From positions 20,798 through 84,797 of the forward strand of contig NZ_LRAC01000010.1 of NCBI RefSeq assembly GCF_001517085.1: a stretch of 64,000 nucleotides of DNA, written 5' to 3'. Source of the DNA: Paenibacillus sp. DMB5. Lineage in GTDB: Bacteria > Bacillota > Bacilli > Paenibacillales > Paenibacillaceae. Both the position numbers and the translations under genes were made by a program. Below are positions 9,127-16,960 of this stretch, piece after piece; positions within the stretch are counted from its first letter, which is position 1, and the number at the start of each line of letters is the position of its first letter. The notes below the pieces were generated by a model. The model had not been told where the DNA came from. It made no database searches and saw only the letters and a list, made by a program, of their open reading frames with translations.

Positions 9127-10089
9127 TCAGGTCGCCGCCGGCTGAAGAAGGAGAGACTCTGCCGGAAGGTGGCGCACCAGCCAATCCAGCACATCTGCGG
9201 TGACCTCCGCGTGGTTGACCTCGTTCAGCATTTCATGCCGTCCTTCCGGGTACAGGCGGTATTCCACATCACTGAGGCCTTGCTCCTTGTAGAGTTCAGC
9301 CAGACGCAGTACACCCTGGCCGTTCATGCCTACCGGGTCTTTGGCGCCGGAGAACAGATAGACCGGCTTATCCTTGCAGAGCTTAAGCAGCGTTTCCTGA
9401 GAGTGGATATCACGCAGCAGCCGGAAGAAATCGCGGAAGAAGCGGGTGGTGCAGATGGCCCCGCAGAACGGGTCGGCGATGAAGCGGTCCACTTCCTGGG
9501 GATCACTGCTCAGCCAGTCAAAAGCGGTCCGGATCGGCGAAAAGGAGCGGTTGTAGGCTCCAAATACGATACCGTTTAGCAGCACGCTACGGTGGCGTTC
9601 ACCCTGAAGCCTCAGCTGCAGCGCGGCAAGCGATTCTCCGGCCTTGAGCATGTTGCGGGGGCCGTTGGTGCCGCTGAGAATATAGCCGGCATACACATCG
9701 CTGCCTTCCTCGCACATCAGCTTCTGGGCCAGAAAGGAGCCCATGCTGTGGGCCAGCAGGAACACCGGCAGGCCTTCATGCCGGGAGCGGGCGATATTCG
9801 CAAGCTGCACCAGATCGCGCCGCATCCAGTAGAAGCCGTTCTCGCCGGTGTCACCGAGCAGATTGACCTTGCCTGCCGTTTTGCCGTGGCCGCGGTGATC
9901 ATTGGCATAAACGGCGTATCCGGCAGCGGTCAGTGCCGAAGCAAAGCGTGCATAACGGGCAGCCGTCTCGCACATGCCGTGGGCAATCTGCACGATCCCC
10001 CTGACCGGGGCCTCCGGCTCAGGCAGCCATACATAGACATGAATATTGACACCTAAAGGGTCGGTCATGGTAAAGCTGTTCTCCCTCAT
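9127..10089 (-). CDS. Alpha/beta hydrolase (lysophospholipase/monoglyceride lipase type)
   Basis: A 320-residue serine hydrolase. The nucleophile elbow is AHSMGS (GxSxG-like, Ser about residue 117). The acid is probably the Asp in FSGAKDPVG and the His is in EGRHEML near the C-terminus. HGMCETAARY and NDHRGHGKT are typical of the PldB/MgL-like hydrolase family. The start at ATG 10089 has AGGAGG eight bases upstream; longer frames reach 10167 without a better site. There is no signal peptide, so it is cytoplasmic. It lies 237 bases downstream of manA on the same strand. The substrate is a guess: lysophospholipids or monoacylglycerols. Confidence 0.85.
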   Translation of the reverse strand: MRENSFTMTDPLGVNIHVYVWLPEPEAPVRGIVQIAHGMCETAARYARFASALTAAGYAVYANDHRGHGKTAGKVNLLGDTGENGFYWMRRDLVQLANIARSRHEGLPVFLLAHSMGSFLAQKLMCEEGSDVYAGYILSGTNGPRNMLKAGESLAALQLRLQGERHRSVLLNGIVFGAYNRSFSPIRTAFDWLSSDPQEVDRFIADPFCGAICTTRFFRDFFRLLRDIHSQETLLKLCKDKPVYLFSGAKDPVGMNGQGVLRLAELYKEQGLSDVEYRLYPEGRHEMLNEVNHAEVTADVLDWLVRHLPAESLLLQPAAT

Positions 10090-10326
10090 TGCATGGTCCT
10101 CCTGAAAGTTTTGTATAAGAAAATCCTTCGCGGAGATAGCGTCTGACAGAACCTGTTCCGCAAGCACAGGCTTAGTGTTGTCAACAATCCTGCTGCGAGA
10201 TTATGCCATACTAGGCTGCTTCGAAAGCTAAACTATACCATCCTTAGTGCAGGACAGATCCGAAATAGGCACGATGTGTGTTTAACCATTCGTTCTATTT
10301 GTAACCTGTTCGCACTGATGCCGATT

Positions 10327-11295
10327 CTATGGCAAATAAGAGCGGAGTACGGTGGAGTGTCCTTCAATCCCGTATGCGCCAAGTGTGGACGGCAGCAGGT
10401 AGCATTCACCTGCGGCATAAGGCTGTGAGCCGCCCTCCCAGGTGAGATGTCCTCTGCCTTCGCAGATGACCAGAATGGTGAAGCTGTCCGGGGTGGTGGC
10501 GAGATTCCATTCGCCGTTCACGATCCCTTTTTCCACGATGAAATAAGGGGAGGAGGCGATTTGCAGCCATTCTCCGGCAACAGCGCTGTCTGTCTTCATG
10601 GAAGTAGCGCCTGCGCCTTCATAAGCGGTGACATTCAGAGAGTCCTCAATATGAAGCTCACGCGGCTTACCGTCAAGACCCGGGCGGTCGTAATCGTAAA
10701 TACGGTATGTAGTGTCCGAGTTCTGCTGGATTTCAGCCACAACGACTCCGGCACAGAGGGCGTGTACAGTACCTGCCGGAATATAGAAGGCATCTCCCGC
10801 GGCAACGGTGATTTCCTGCATGGTATCCATTACGGTGCCGTTCTCCAGCGCAGCCTGCAGGCTTTCGCGGGTGACATTTTCCTTCAGGCCGTAGATGATT
10901 TTGGCCCCGGGTTTGGCGTCGAGCACATACCACATTTCTGTTTTGCCCAGCTCGCCCTTCGGCAATCCCTCGTAATCATCTGTCGGGTGTACCTGTACGG
11001 ACAGGTTATCGTTGCAGTCCAGCAGCTTGATCAGCAGCGGGAACCGGGTGTCCTCTCCGGTGATGCCCTTGCTGCCGAACCATTCTTTGCCGAATTGTTC
11101 GCGGATCTGATCCAGGCCCTGGCCGGCCAGCTCGCCGTTAACTACCGTGGATACGCCATTCGGATGGTCAGCGATCATCCAGCCTTCTCCGATATGGCCT
11201 TCAGGCAGGTCGAGACCGAATTTCTCCAGGGCGCGGCCGCCCCACACGCGTTCTTTGAACTCCGGCTGAAACTTGAGTGGATATGCTTTTGTCAT
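10327..11295 (-). CDS. manA: Mannose-6-phosphate isomerase, class I
   Basis: Zinc enzyme interconverting mannose-6-phosphate and fructose-6-phosphate, linking central metabolism to mannose-containing polymers. The 322 residues start MTKAYPLKFQPEFKERVWGG. Metal-site motifs are visible: LSVQVHPTDDYE (Gln and His), LGKTEMWYVLD (Glu), and GTVHALCAG (His). The length fits the short Bacillus-type enzymes. ATG 11295 has GAGAGGAAGA upstream. It follows the VOC gene by 37 bases, so it may be read from the ytqAB promoter. Confidence 0.93.
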   Translation of the reverse strand: MTKAYPLKFQPEFKERVWGGRALEKFGLDLPEGHIGEGWMIADHPNGVSTVVNGELAGQGLDQIREQFGKEWFGSKGITGEDTRFPLLIKLLDCNDNLSVQVHPTDDYEGLPKGELGKTEMWYVLDAKPGAKIIYGLKENVTRESLQAALENGTVMDTMQEITVAAGDAFYIPAGTVHALCAGVVVAEIQQNSDTTYRIYDYDRPGLDGKPRELHIEDSLNVTAYEGAGATSMKTDSAVAGEWLQIASSPYFIVEKGIVNGEWNLATTPDSFTILVICEGRGHLTWEGGSQPYAAGECYLLPSTLGAYGIEGHSTVLRSYLP

Positions 11296-11332
11296 TATAG
11301 TATCTTCCTCTCCGTTTGGTTTGAACCTGTCT

Positions 11333-11725
11333 CTATTTACTGCGTGTAGACTCAAAAAACTCCAGCTTCTCACCGTCCGGCCCGTCAAAAAAGAAATAGC
11401 GGCTGCCGTTAGCCAGCGTGCTGATCTCAGTCAGTCCGGGGAGCTGAAGCGCGGCTATCCGGCTGTGCTCAGCCTCGATTCCGGCGACGGTGAAGGCGAC
11501 ATGGCTGACCTTGCCTTCATCCGGCAGGCCGGTCCATACGCGCTCGATCAGCTCAATCTCTACGCTGGTCTGGCCGGGGAAGCTCAGAAAGGCGAGCCGC
11601 AGGCTGTCGCCCGGTTCCCCGATAGTGTCCTGCAGGGTAAGGCCGATGACTTCCTGGTAGAACGCAAGGGACTGTTCAAGCTGTGCTACCTTAATGCCGA
11701 TGTGCTCAAGCTTGCTTACTGCCAT
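11333..11725 (-). CDS. VOC family protein (glyoxalase/methylmalonyl-CoA epimerase-like)
   Basis: A 130-residue single-domain vicinal oxygen chelate protein with two beta-alpha-beta-beta-beta modules. Likely metal ligands are His in KLEHIGIKV, Glu in VEIELIE, His in VSHVAFTV and Glu in KLEFFE, the layout seen in glyoxalase I and methylmalonyl-CoA epimerase. I cannot tell which reaction it performs. ATG 11725 lies inside the last codons of ytqB (20-base overlap), which suggests translational coupling; AAGGAG lies about 12 bases upstream. Confidence 0.8.
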   Translation of the reverse strand: MAVSKLEHIGIKVAQLEQSLAFYQEVIGLTLQDTIGEPGDSLRLAFLSFPGQTSVEIELIERVWTGLPDEGKVSHVAFTVAGIEAEHSRIAALQLPGLTEISTLANGSRYFFFDGPDGEKLEFFESTRSK

Positions 11726-12332
11726 CGTTCGATTCAGCTCCTTTTTTCTTCTCAACTGCAATAACATACGGGGCACTAGCCCGCTGCAGCTGACGGTAAA
11801 TGATGCTCTGCGCCAGGCGCTGCGGCAGGCCCGCCGCCCATGCTTCCACGGCGGCGGCTTCACGGTCGCCGCCGTCGTGGCCGGGGTAGAGCACGGCTGT
11901 AATGATGCCGCCCGGACGCAGCAGCGTCAGGGCGGCATCCAGCGCAGCCAGCGTGCTCCCGGTCTCGGTGATGATGGTCTTGTCGGCATCGCCTGACGGC
12001 AGATAGCCGAGGTTGAACATCACCGCCGAGACTGCCCCGTGCCACTGCGGCGGCACGGCCTCTTCCATCGCTGCGTGGCTGCGCGCAAGCAGCGTCACGG
12101 GAGCAAGCGCTGCCGGCGCTTCCTCCCGGGCCAGCCGCAGGCGATCTTCCGCAAGCGCAAGCGCCGCAGGCTGGATGTCAAACCCGTACACTGCGCCGCG
12201 CGGCCCTGCGCACCTCGCGAGAAACAGCGTATCCGCACCGGTGCCCACGGTGGCGTCAATGGCGAGGCCGCCGGCAGCGAGGCGCTCCGCCGTGACTTTA
12301 TGTGCAAAGCTGAGAACGGACAGGAAGCCCAT
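11706..12332 (-). CDS. mnmM: SAM-dependent tRNA methyltransferase, YtqB/MnmM family
   Basis: A 208-residue Rossmann methyltransferase with motif I AIDATVGTGADTLFLA and MFNLGYLPSGD, the substrate-side motif of the rRNA_methylase/YtqB family. In Bacillus subtilis YtqB (MnmM) is reported to methylate the 5-aminomethyl group of wobble uridine in certain tRNAs, using SAM. Its ATG shares one base with the TGA of the preceding ytqA gene (TGATG), the classic ytqA-ytqB arrangement. The tail after YVIAVEKKK is poorly conserved. The function is transferred from the Bacillus pair by similarity and gene order. Confidence 0.85.
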   Translation of the reverse strand: MGFLSVLSFAHKVTAERLAAGGLAIDATVGTGADTLFLARCAGPRGAVYGFDIQPAALALAEDRLRLAREEAPAALAPVTLLARSHAAMEEAVPPQWHGAVSAVMFNLGYLPSGDADKTIITETGSTLAALDAALTLLRPGGIITAVLYPGHDGGDREAAAVEAWAAGLPQRLAQSIIYRQLQRASAPYVIAVEKKKGAESNDGSKQA

Positions 12333-13285
12333 CAGCCCTTCCTCCAGTACTTACCCTGCCAGCTGTCGCGTGCAACCAGCTCGGCATCGATTGCATTCAG
12401 CACTTCCCATTTCTTCAGGCTCCATAGCGGCCCGATCAGGGCCTCGCGCGGTGCATCGCCGGTCAGGCGGTGGACAATCATCTCCGGCGGAAGCAGCTCC
12501 AGCGAGTCAACGATCAGCTTTACGTATTCGTCCTGCTCAAGGAAGCGCAGCAGGCCGGCCTCGTACTGCTTGACCATCGGGGTCTTGCGCATGAGATGCA
12601 GCAGGTGAATCTTGATACCCTGCACATCCATGGCGGCTACAGCAGATACGGTTTCCAGCATCATTTCGTGGGTTTCCTGGGGAAGCCCGTGGATGATATG
12701 GGTGCAGACGCGGATGCCGTGGGCGCGCAGCTTGGCGACTGCGTCAATATAGCACTGGGAATCATGCGCACGGTTAATCAGATCCGAAGTGGAGTTATGA
12801 ATGGTCTGCAGTCCCATTTCAATCCAGAGGTAGGTGCGCTTGTTCAGCTCCGCAAGATATTCCACAACATCATCCGGCAGACAGTCCGGCCGTGTGGCAA
12901 TGGACAAGCCGACTACGCCAGGCTGCTGCAGGATAACCTCGTAGTATTCCCGCAGCTCCTCTACCGGTGCGTACGTATTGGTATAGGCCTGAAAGTAACC
13001 GATATACTTGGCGTTTGGCCATTTCAGGTGCTGGCGGTCGCGCACCTTGTTAAACTGGGTGACCAGATCGTCGCGGCGGCTGCCGGCGAAATCGCCGGAG
13101 CCTCTGGCGCTGCAGAAGGTGCAGCCCCCCTTGGCGATTGAACCGTCACGGTTCGGACAGGTAAAGCCCGCGTCCAGCATGACCTTGAACACCTTGGTAT
13201 CCATAACCCCGCGCATTTCGTAGTTCCACGTATGGAACCGTTTATCTCCCCACATCAGCGGAGTGGAGGTCTGTAAAAGACTCAC
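12332..13285 (-). CDS. mnmL: Radical SAM protein YtqA/MnmL (TIGR01212 family)
   Basis: A 317-residue radical SAM enzyme. The cluster motif reads CPNRDGSIAKGGCTFCSARG, with the long Cys-x9-Cys-x2-Cys spacing typical of the TIGR01212/Elp3-like family. In Bacillus the product (YtqA, now MnmL) is reported to work with MnmM in making the 5-methylaminomethyl side chain of the wobble uridine. The GTG start at 13285 has GGAAAGGAG seven bases upstream. A longer frame to 13381 exists but lacks a ribosome binding site. It is the first gene of a minus-strand operon mnmL-mnmM-VOC, perhaps with manA. Confidence 0.88.
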   Translation of the reverse strand: MSLLQTSTPLMWGDKRFHTWNYEMRGVMDTKVFKVMLDAGFTCPNRDGSIAKGGCTFCSARGSGDFAGSRRDDLVTQFNKVRDRQHLKWPNAKYIGYFQAYTNTYAPVEELREYYEVILQQPGVVGLSIATRPDCLPDDVVEYLAELNKRTYLWIEMGLQTIHNSTSDLINRAHDSQCYIDAVAKLRAHGIRVCTHIIHGLPQETHEMMLETVSAVAAMDVQGIKIHLLHLMRKTPMVKQYEAGLLRFLEQDEYVKLIVDSLELLPPEMIVHRLTGDAPREALIGPLWSLKKWEVLNAIDAELVARDSWQGKYWRKG

Positions 13286-13509
13286 GGTAAAGCTCCTTTC
13301 CAAAATATAAGAACGTTTATTTGGAGAGCCGGGCATCATCTGCCGGGCCGGCATATCCTTATATTTGTATCGAACAGGCACAGGGTCCGGTGAAGGAAGT
13401 ACAGCCCATTCTTTTCTAACCCGTCTATTGTAACAAAATTCAGCGTCAAGCGTAACATTGACACCGGGAAAAAACGTTAAAAATAGGCAGGGAAAACCCG
13501 CTGTTTTGC

Positions 13510-13538
13510 TTGTTAATGCTTACACATTATGTTATATT
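13510..13538 (+). promoter_or_regulatory. SigmaA-type promoter for the small gene at 13637
   Basis: TTGTTA at 13510-13515 and TATATT at 13533-13538 are 17 bases apart. They lie about 100 bases upstream of the 60-residue gene. The rest of the interval 13286-13509 should contain the divergent ytqA promoter, which I could not place. Confidence 0.5.
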
Positions 13539-13636
13539 TAAATTGTAAAAAAACGATTGCAGCAACTTAAAAACTCTATCCCTGAATTCATACTTTCGTG
13601 TCGTCCCGCCAATACTAAACCCAAGAGGTGATCACG

Positions 13637-13819
13637 ATGAATTCTCAGACAGCTTATGCTGAAGGTAAAGGTTCAATTGATGTACAGCTGACTCCCGATG
13701 AGGCCCTGGCGCTTACCGGCGTTGAGTTTAACGGTAATCATAAGATCAAGACCGAAGCGCAGCGCAAGATCAGAAACGCATTTGAGAAGAAATTTGATTT
13801 TGACTCGCCGGCAAGGTAG
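13637..13819 (+). CDS. Small hypothetical protein, 60 aa
   Basis: A 60-residue soluble protein beginning MNSQTAYAEGKGSIDVQLTP and ending in a charged segment (KTEAQRKIRNAFEKKFDFD). AGAGGTGATC directly upstream of ATG 13637 is a near-perfect ribosome binding site, and a sigmaA-like promoter and a terminator frame the gene, so it looks like a real single-gene unit. There is no signal peptide or membrane segment. It is not an obvious small acid-soluble spore protein. I do not recognise a family. Confidence 0.7.
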   Translation: MNSQTAYAEGKGSIDVQLTPDEALALTGVEFNGNHKIKTEAQRKIRNAFEKKFDFDSPAR

Positions 13820-13873
13820 ACTATGAACTGTTGAAAATGGACCCCAATTCCAAATACAACAAGCAACAGAAAA

Positions 13874-13920
13874 GGGATTCTCCAGCGGCCGCTTCCTGCC
13901 CACCGGAGAATTCCTTTTTG
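13874..13920 (+). terminator. Intrinsic terminator
   Basis: GGGATTCTCC at 13874-13883 pairs with GGAGAATTCC at 13905-13914 and is followed by five Ts. It ends the small gene at 13637-13819. Confidence 0.8.
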
Positions 13921-14008
13921 CTGTTTTTCAGGCAAATCTCTTTACTTTTGCGGACAAGTTCGGCACAATGTTTCAAGTAATGTATAAGAGAACAAGCGGA
14001 GGAATACT

Positions 14009-14725
14009 ATGCGTTTACGCGGAAGAAAAGGAATACGTGAAAGCCTGGAGGAGCAAACTGACCTGGTGGTCCTCGATCCACGCAGCCTTAAAGGGCGCTG
14101 GTCAGAGGTGTTCGGCAACGATAACCCGATTCATGTGGAGTTCGGGATGGGCAAGGGACAGTTTATCAGCCAGATGAGCTTTAAATATCCCGGTATTAAT
14201 TTTATCGGCGTTGATATGTATGATGAGCTGATCCGCCGTGCGGCGGAAAAGGCAAGACTGGTTTGGGAGCCTGCGGGACATGAGACTCCGCCCAACCTGA
14301 AGGTGGCGCTGGCGAACATCGATTATGCGGAGGAAGTATTTGCACCGGGCGAGCTGGAGCGGATTTATCTGAACTTCAGTGATCCCTGGCCGAAAAGCAA
14401 GCATGCCCGCCGGCGCCTGACTCATCCGCGCTTCCTCGACAAATACCGCGGCCTGCTCAGCCCGCTCGGTGAGATTCATCTGAAGACGGATTCGCGCAGC
14501 CTGTTTGAGTTCTCGCTGAATGCGTTTGCCGATTTCGGTCTGCAGATGAAGAACATCTCCCTGGATTTGCATGCGGACGGCATCATCAATGAAGAGCATG
14601 TAATGACGGAATACGAGACCAAATTTTATAACCGCGGCGTAAACATTCACCGCTGTGAGGCAATTGTCGGTGCGGAAGCACTGGCGAATTATCAGGCAAC
14701 CCGTCTGGACAAATACCGGCTGTAA
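14009..14725 (+). CDS. trmB: tRNA (guanine-N7-)-methyltransferase TrmB
   Basis: Makes m7G46 in the variable loop of many tRNAs, using SAM. The 238-residue protein starts MRLRGRKGIRESLEEQ. It shows HVEFGMGKGQFI (SAM motif I), NFIGVDMYDELI, YLNFSDPWPKSKHARRRLTH (the TrmB signature) and TDSRSLFEFS, ending with YETKFYNRG. The length is normal. ATG 14009 follows GGAGGAATACT. It is a single-gene unit with a terminator just downstream. Confidence 0.95.
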   Translation: MRLRGRKGIRESLEEQTDLVVLDPRSLKGRWSEVFGNDNPIHVEFGMGKGQFISQMSFKYPGINFIGVDMYDELIRRAAEKARLVWEPAGHETPPNLKVALANIDYAEEVFAPGELERIYLNFSDPWPKSKHARRRLTHPRFLDKYRGLLSPLGEIHLKTDSRSLFEFSLNAFADFGLQMKNISLDLHADGIINEEHVMTEYETKFYNRGVNIHRCEAIVGAEALANYQATRLDKYRL

Positions 14726-14766
14726 CAGCCGGGCCGGTTCCGGCAACTATCGGGCAGCCATACAAA

Positions 14767-14805
14767 AACGCAGTTACGGAAATTTCCCGTAACTGCCGTT
14801 TTTTG
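14767..14805. terminator. Bidirectional intrinsic terminator
   Basis: A strong GC-rich hairpin around CAGTTACGG and CCGTAACTG, with A and T runs on both sides. It separates trmB from the convergent glycosyltransferase gene and can serve both. Confidence 0.85.
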
Positions 14806-14862
14806 ATTTTAGAGAGCTGATTATTGCGGGGGGCATTTGTATACCCATTGTTCTGGTCTGTC

Positions 14863-15978
14863 CTATTCGAGCATATCAATAATGCTCTGGGCGCTTTGCA
14901 GCGGATGGAATTTGGCAATGGCCTCCAGATGGCTTTTACGCTTGGCCTGCAGATCATCGTAGTGGTACAGCAGCCGCTCCATCCACTTGTCGACTACCGC
15001 CAGGGAGGAGATCGGCTCTCCAAGACCGGCCGAGGTGAAGTAACGGACGTTCTCCTCCTCTTGTCCCGGCAGCGGATTATGAAACAGCATCGGAATGCCC
15101 TTGGCCAGACCTTCGCTGCAGGTCATCCCGCCGGGCTTCGTAACCAGCAGGTCGGAGACCTCCATCAGCTTATCAATGTCGCGGGTGAAGCCGATCAGTG
15201 AGATGTTCGGATGCCGGTACGCGGGATCTGCCTTCATCTCGTCCAGCAGCTTCTCGTTTCTTCCGAGACAAAAGACAATCTGCACCTTTGCCCGCCAGCC
15301 GGCCAGCCCCTCGTTGACCACGCGGTCGTTCATCATGCCCCAGCCGCCGCCCATGACCAGTACAGTCGGCAGATCCTGGAGGCTGAACTGCTCCAGGATC
15401 TCCTGCCGCCCGGGATGCTCCCAGAAGCTCGGATGAACCGGCATGCCGGTCACCCGGATTTTGGCGGCGGATACGCCGCGCCGGCGCAGCTTGGATTTGA
15501 CCTCGGGAGTGGAGACGAAATAACGGTCCACCTCCGGGCTGATCCAGCTGGCATGGGCATCGTAATCGGTGATGACCGTGACCAGCGGCGCCTTGAAGCC
15601 CGTGTCCAGCCGTTTCAATCTGGAGACTACGGCGCTCGGGATGAAATGCGTGCAGACGATAATATCGGGCTTCAGCTGTCTCACAATATTTTGCGTATGT
15701 GTATAAAATATGCGGTGCAGGGCAAGCGTGGTAAGACGGTTAAACGATTTCTGGTGACGGTACACATACCCCATCAGCCTGGGCTGCGAGGTTACCGTCT
15801 TGCGGTAGGCCGACACAATAAGCGGAGCCATTTTTGGATTGAGAAAGTTCCCCAGCTCCAGCACCCTGGTTTGGATATGCGGCGACAGTTTACGCAGGCT
15901 GCTCGACAGCGCGTAGGCTGCCTGCGTATGCCCTGCGCCGAAGCCTTCCGACAGCAACAATACTCTTTTTTTGCGCAA
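14863..15978 (-). CDS. MGDG-synthase-family glycosyltransferase (UgtP-like)
   Basis: A GT28-type glycosyltransferase with an MGDG_synth N-terminal domain. It starts with RKKRVLLLSEGFGAGHTQAA, the glycine-rich acceptor-side loop seen in UgtP and plant MGDG synthases. The C-terminal nucleotide-sugar domain contains VLVMGGGWGMM and LVTKPGGMTCSEGLAKG. Likely function is adding sugar from a UDP-sugar to diacylglycerol to make membrane glycolipids; the exact sugar is not readable. TTG 15978 has AGGTGA nine bases upstream; GTG 15990 in the same frame is the alternative. It follows the PAP2 gene on the same strand, and a lipid phosphatase that supplies diacylglycerol would fit. Confidence 0.82.
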   Translation of the reverse strand: MRKKRVLLLSEGFGAGHTQAAYALSSSLRKLSPHIQTRVLELGNFLNPKMAPLIVSAYRKTVTSQPRLMGYVYRHQKSFNRLTTLALHRIFYTHTQNIVRQLKPDIIVCTHFIPSAVVSRLKRLDTGFKAPLVTVITDYDAHASWISPEVDRYFVSTPEVKSKLRRRGVSAAKIRVTGMPVHPSFWEHPGRQEILEQFSLQDLPTVLVMGGGWGMMNDRVVNEGLAGWRAKVQIVFCLGRNEKLLDEMKADPAYRHPNISLIGFTRDIDKLMEVSDLLVTKPGGMTCSEGLAKGIPMLFHNPLPGQEEENVRYFTSAGLGEPISSLAVVDKWMERLLYHYDDLQAKRKSHLEAIAKFHPLQSAQSIIDMLE

Positions 15979-16021
15979 TGTTTGATTCACCTGTTCCCAA
16001 AATGGTTTGCCAAGGCGGGCT

Positions 16022-16549
16022 TCAGAACCACAGAACAACCGTGCCAGCCGCAACGCCGCTGCCGATTACAGCGCCTGCTATTACATCAGACGGGTAGTGC
16101 AGCCCGAGATATATGCGTGAGAACCCGACAATGCATGCCAGCGGCAGCAGAACAACGGTAAGGGCAGGGTAAGCCGCCATATAAGGAACCGTAGAGGCGA
16201 AGATAGCTGTAGTATGGCCTGAAGGAAAAGAATGATCCTTTAGCGGATTGTGAAACGTATTTGTTCCCGGCAGAGCCAGGTAGGGCCGCATGCGCGGGTA
16301 CAGCTTTTTGGCGATGGCCACGGGCAGATGGCTGACAGCCAGTGCCGTGAGGGCCTGAAGGCCTGTCGTTCTGAGCGGCTGGGGCGCAAAGGCCCAGATC
16401 ATCACATTTATGCCGATAGCGCTTGTCGCGCCGCCCAGATGGGTAAGATAGAAGAGCCAGAAGTTCAGAAAAGGGTTATGCAGGCGGCCGTTGATCCATT
16501 TGAAAAGACGGCGCTCCCAGAGAAGTAATTTCATGAATAAATGTCTCAT
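16022..16549 (-). CDS. PAP2-type phosphatase, membrane-bound
   Basis: A 175-residue membrane protein with the three-part acid phosphatase signature: KKLYPRMRP (KxxxxxxRP), SFPSGH, and SRIYLGLHYPSD. This is the PAP2 family that removes phosphate from phosphatidic acid, undecaprenyl diphosphate or similar lipids at the outer membrane face. About five hydrophobic segments are visible. ATG 16549 sits 8 bases after GGAGGG. It lies just upstream of the UgtP-like gene on the same strand, so the pair probably forms a glycolipid or cell-envelope operon. Confidence 0.88.
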   Translation of the reverse strand: MRHLFMKLLLWERRLFKWINGRLHNPFLNFWLFYLTHLGGATSAIGINVMIWAFAPQPLRTTGLQALTALAVSHLPVAIAKKLYPRMRPYLALPGTNTFHNPLKDHSFPSGHTTAIFASTVPYMAAYPALTVVLLPLACIVGFSRIYLGLHYPSDVIAGAVIGSGVAAGTVVLWF

Positions 16550-16694
16550 ATCTTGTCCCTCCGATAGTCCGGCTAAGGATAGCTGGCGCTTCTGCCGCCA
16601 ATCCAAATTAATACCCCGAAGCTGTCTTTATCATACGTTTTAAAGGCAGTCCATTTCAAGGAAAAGCTCTGGTGAAGCGCGGAATTTGTCAGTT

Positions 16695-16724
16695 TTGACT
16701 TGGGAACCCCTGACACCTTACAAT
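16695..16724 (+). promoter_or_regulatory. SigmaA-type promoter for the GT2 gene
   Basis: TTGACT at 16695-16700 and TACAAT at 16719-16724 are 18 bases apart. Transcription would start near 16731, leaving a leader of about 230 bases before the glycosyltransferase start. Confidence 0.6.
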
Positions 16725-16730
16725 GATTCA

Positions 16731-16960
16731 AGCGGACCGGACGCGTTTAAAAGGTAACAGAGAAAATGAGGAATCCGTCACACCGGAAAACCCTACAACA
16801 TCTTTTAAACGGGATATAAATAAATGAACGCCTGGCCGCAAAAAAAGGTAAGCGCTTGTCTATTGTAAGGGATGCAACAAAAGGGTCTGCAACATCGTTT
16901 AACATGCCATAGACATAAAAAGTGGCATATCAAGAGTGGAAAAGGGGGCATCAAAAGGTC
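16731..16960 (+). other. Long structured leader before the GT2 gene
   Basis: The predicted 5' untranslated region holds a perfect 10-base inverted repeat (CGTTTAAAAG at 16744-16753 with CTTTTAAACG at 16802-16811). It also holds two TGCAACA copies flanked by GATG and CATC near 16871-16898, and a hairpin (ATGCCA 16914-16919 with TGGCAT 16923-16928) shortly before the start codon. I could not match it to a riboswitch class I know. Confidence 0.4.
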
